A DNA stretch of 64,000 nucleotides from Archaeoglobus sp. UBA234 (lineage in GTDB: Archaea; Halobacteriota; Archaeoglobi; Archaeoglobales; Archaeoglobaceae): the NCBI GenBank assembly GCA_002494625.1, contig DACH01000005.1, positions 1-64,000 on the forward strand, written 5' to 3'. The notes under the pieces were generated by a model. The model saw only the letters and a list, made by a program, of their open reading frames with translations. It searched no databases and had not been told where the DNA came from. A program made the translations under genes and the position numbers. Shown here piece after piece: positions 63,654 through 64,000 of the stretch (its first letter is position 1; each line of letters begins with the position of its first letter).

Positions 63654-64000
63654 TCATAAAATAAGCTCTTCAAGTCCTGAATATAGAAAATAGATTCCAA
63701 AAACTGTGAATATTGCTGCTGACATTAGTGATAGTATTTTTTGAGATTTGTTCCACATTTCCGAAGCTCTGTTGGAGGTATAGGATACGAAACCAAGCCA
63801 TCCAAAATCACAGGCTTCATGTACGACTATGAAAACTACCAATCCGAGCATACCAAAAGCTGATGCTTTTAGCGTAAGAACAAAGCCGACAGACATCCAC
63901 CACATCAAAAAATAAGGGTTGGCAAGGGACATTGCAGAACCGGTTATCAATGCTCTGATAGAGGTGGAAGAGACTCCTACCTCAGTTTTTTTGGATTTAA
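63654..64000 (-). CDS. LysE-family translocator (partial, 5' end outside the window)
   Basis: The visible C-terminal part of about 115 residues has the LysE/RhtB signature ITGSAMSLANPYFLMWWMSV followed by three membrane helices (the last at the C-terminus, IFTVFGIYFLYSGLEELI). The frame stays open to the right edge of the window, reading KSKKTEVGVSSTSIRAL before that motif, so TTG 63950 is not the true start. Family members export amino acids or related compounds. It is convergent with rpoP. Confidence 0.8.
   Translation of the reverse strand, partial: KSKKTEVGVSSTSIRALITGSAMSLANPYFLMWWMSVGFVLTLKASAFGMLGLVVFIVVHEACDFGWLGFVSYTSNRASEMWNKSQKILSLMSAAIFTVFGIYFLYSGLEELIL

Overview
This is an archaeal chromosome segment, most likely from the Archaeoglobales (Archaeoglobus, Ferroglobus or Geoglobus type). 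Three things point there. It carries a complete F420H2:quinone oxidoreductase operon in the order J-K-M-L-N-A-BC-D-H-I-F with a fused B/C subunit, as described for Archaeoglobus fulgidus. It has a block of archaeal proteasome, exosome, ribosomal and polymerase genes. Many genes lack a Shine-Dalgarno sequence and instead have a TATA box about 25 bases before the start codon. The species cannot be named from the sequence alone.

Layout. 1-1031: the 3' end of 23S rRNA, a small RRM protein and tRNA-Cys; no 5S rRNA follows the 23S. 1272-7969: AMP-forming acetyl-CoA synthetase, a four-CBS protein with a hibernation-factor-like C-terminus, a P-type cation ATPase and a 56-residue reading frame. 7974-10032: a predicted surface lipoprotein glycoside hydrolase whose signal peptide is separated from the body by a one-base frameshift. 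10392-18354: a UPF0182 membrane protein, an 890-base stretch with a candidate structured RNA, then an ABC-2 exporter operon with a secreted COG1361-type protein and a divergent TrmB-like regulator. 18516-23114: an MFS transporter and PLP decarboxylase pair, tRNA-His and two tandem toxin-antitoxin pairs. 23325-30628: a TauE/SafE transporter, an HdrD-like iron-sulfur protein, an F420-dependent oxidoreductase, an orphan CHASE4 histidine kinase, a winged-helix ferredoxin, a DUF22 protein and a zinc-ribbon protein.

30858-41872 is the Fqo operon, eleven genes on one strand with overlapping or abutting ends. It oxidises reduced F420 and passes electrons to a membrane quinone. Related genes follow: a DUF447/CitG-like pair often linked to methanopterin metabolism, a D-2-hydroxyacid dehydrogenase, a UbiA/MqnP prenyltransferase that may build the quinone, and a CooC-like ATPase. 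46920-48063 holds KptA and a DUF531 protein. 48054-54854 is a five-gene transglutaminase/membrane protein/MoxR/DUF58/membrane protein operon. 54862-57305 encodes IorAB, and 57694-58968 a deoxyadenosine/SAH-type deaminase. 59124-63612 is the information-processing operon: RNase P Pop5, proteasome alpha, SBDS, Rrp4, Rrp41, Rrp42, L37Ae and RpoP. A LysE-family gene runs off the right edge.

The items most worth a second look are the predicted RNA at 13536-13655, the CBS-HPF fusion, the frameshifted lipoprotein hydrolase, two symmetric TATA boxes shared by divergent genes, the five-gene transglutaminase/MoxR operon, and several decayed coding remnants between genes.
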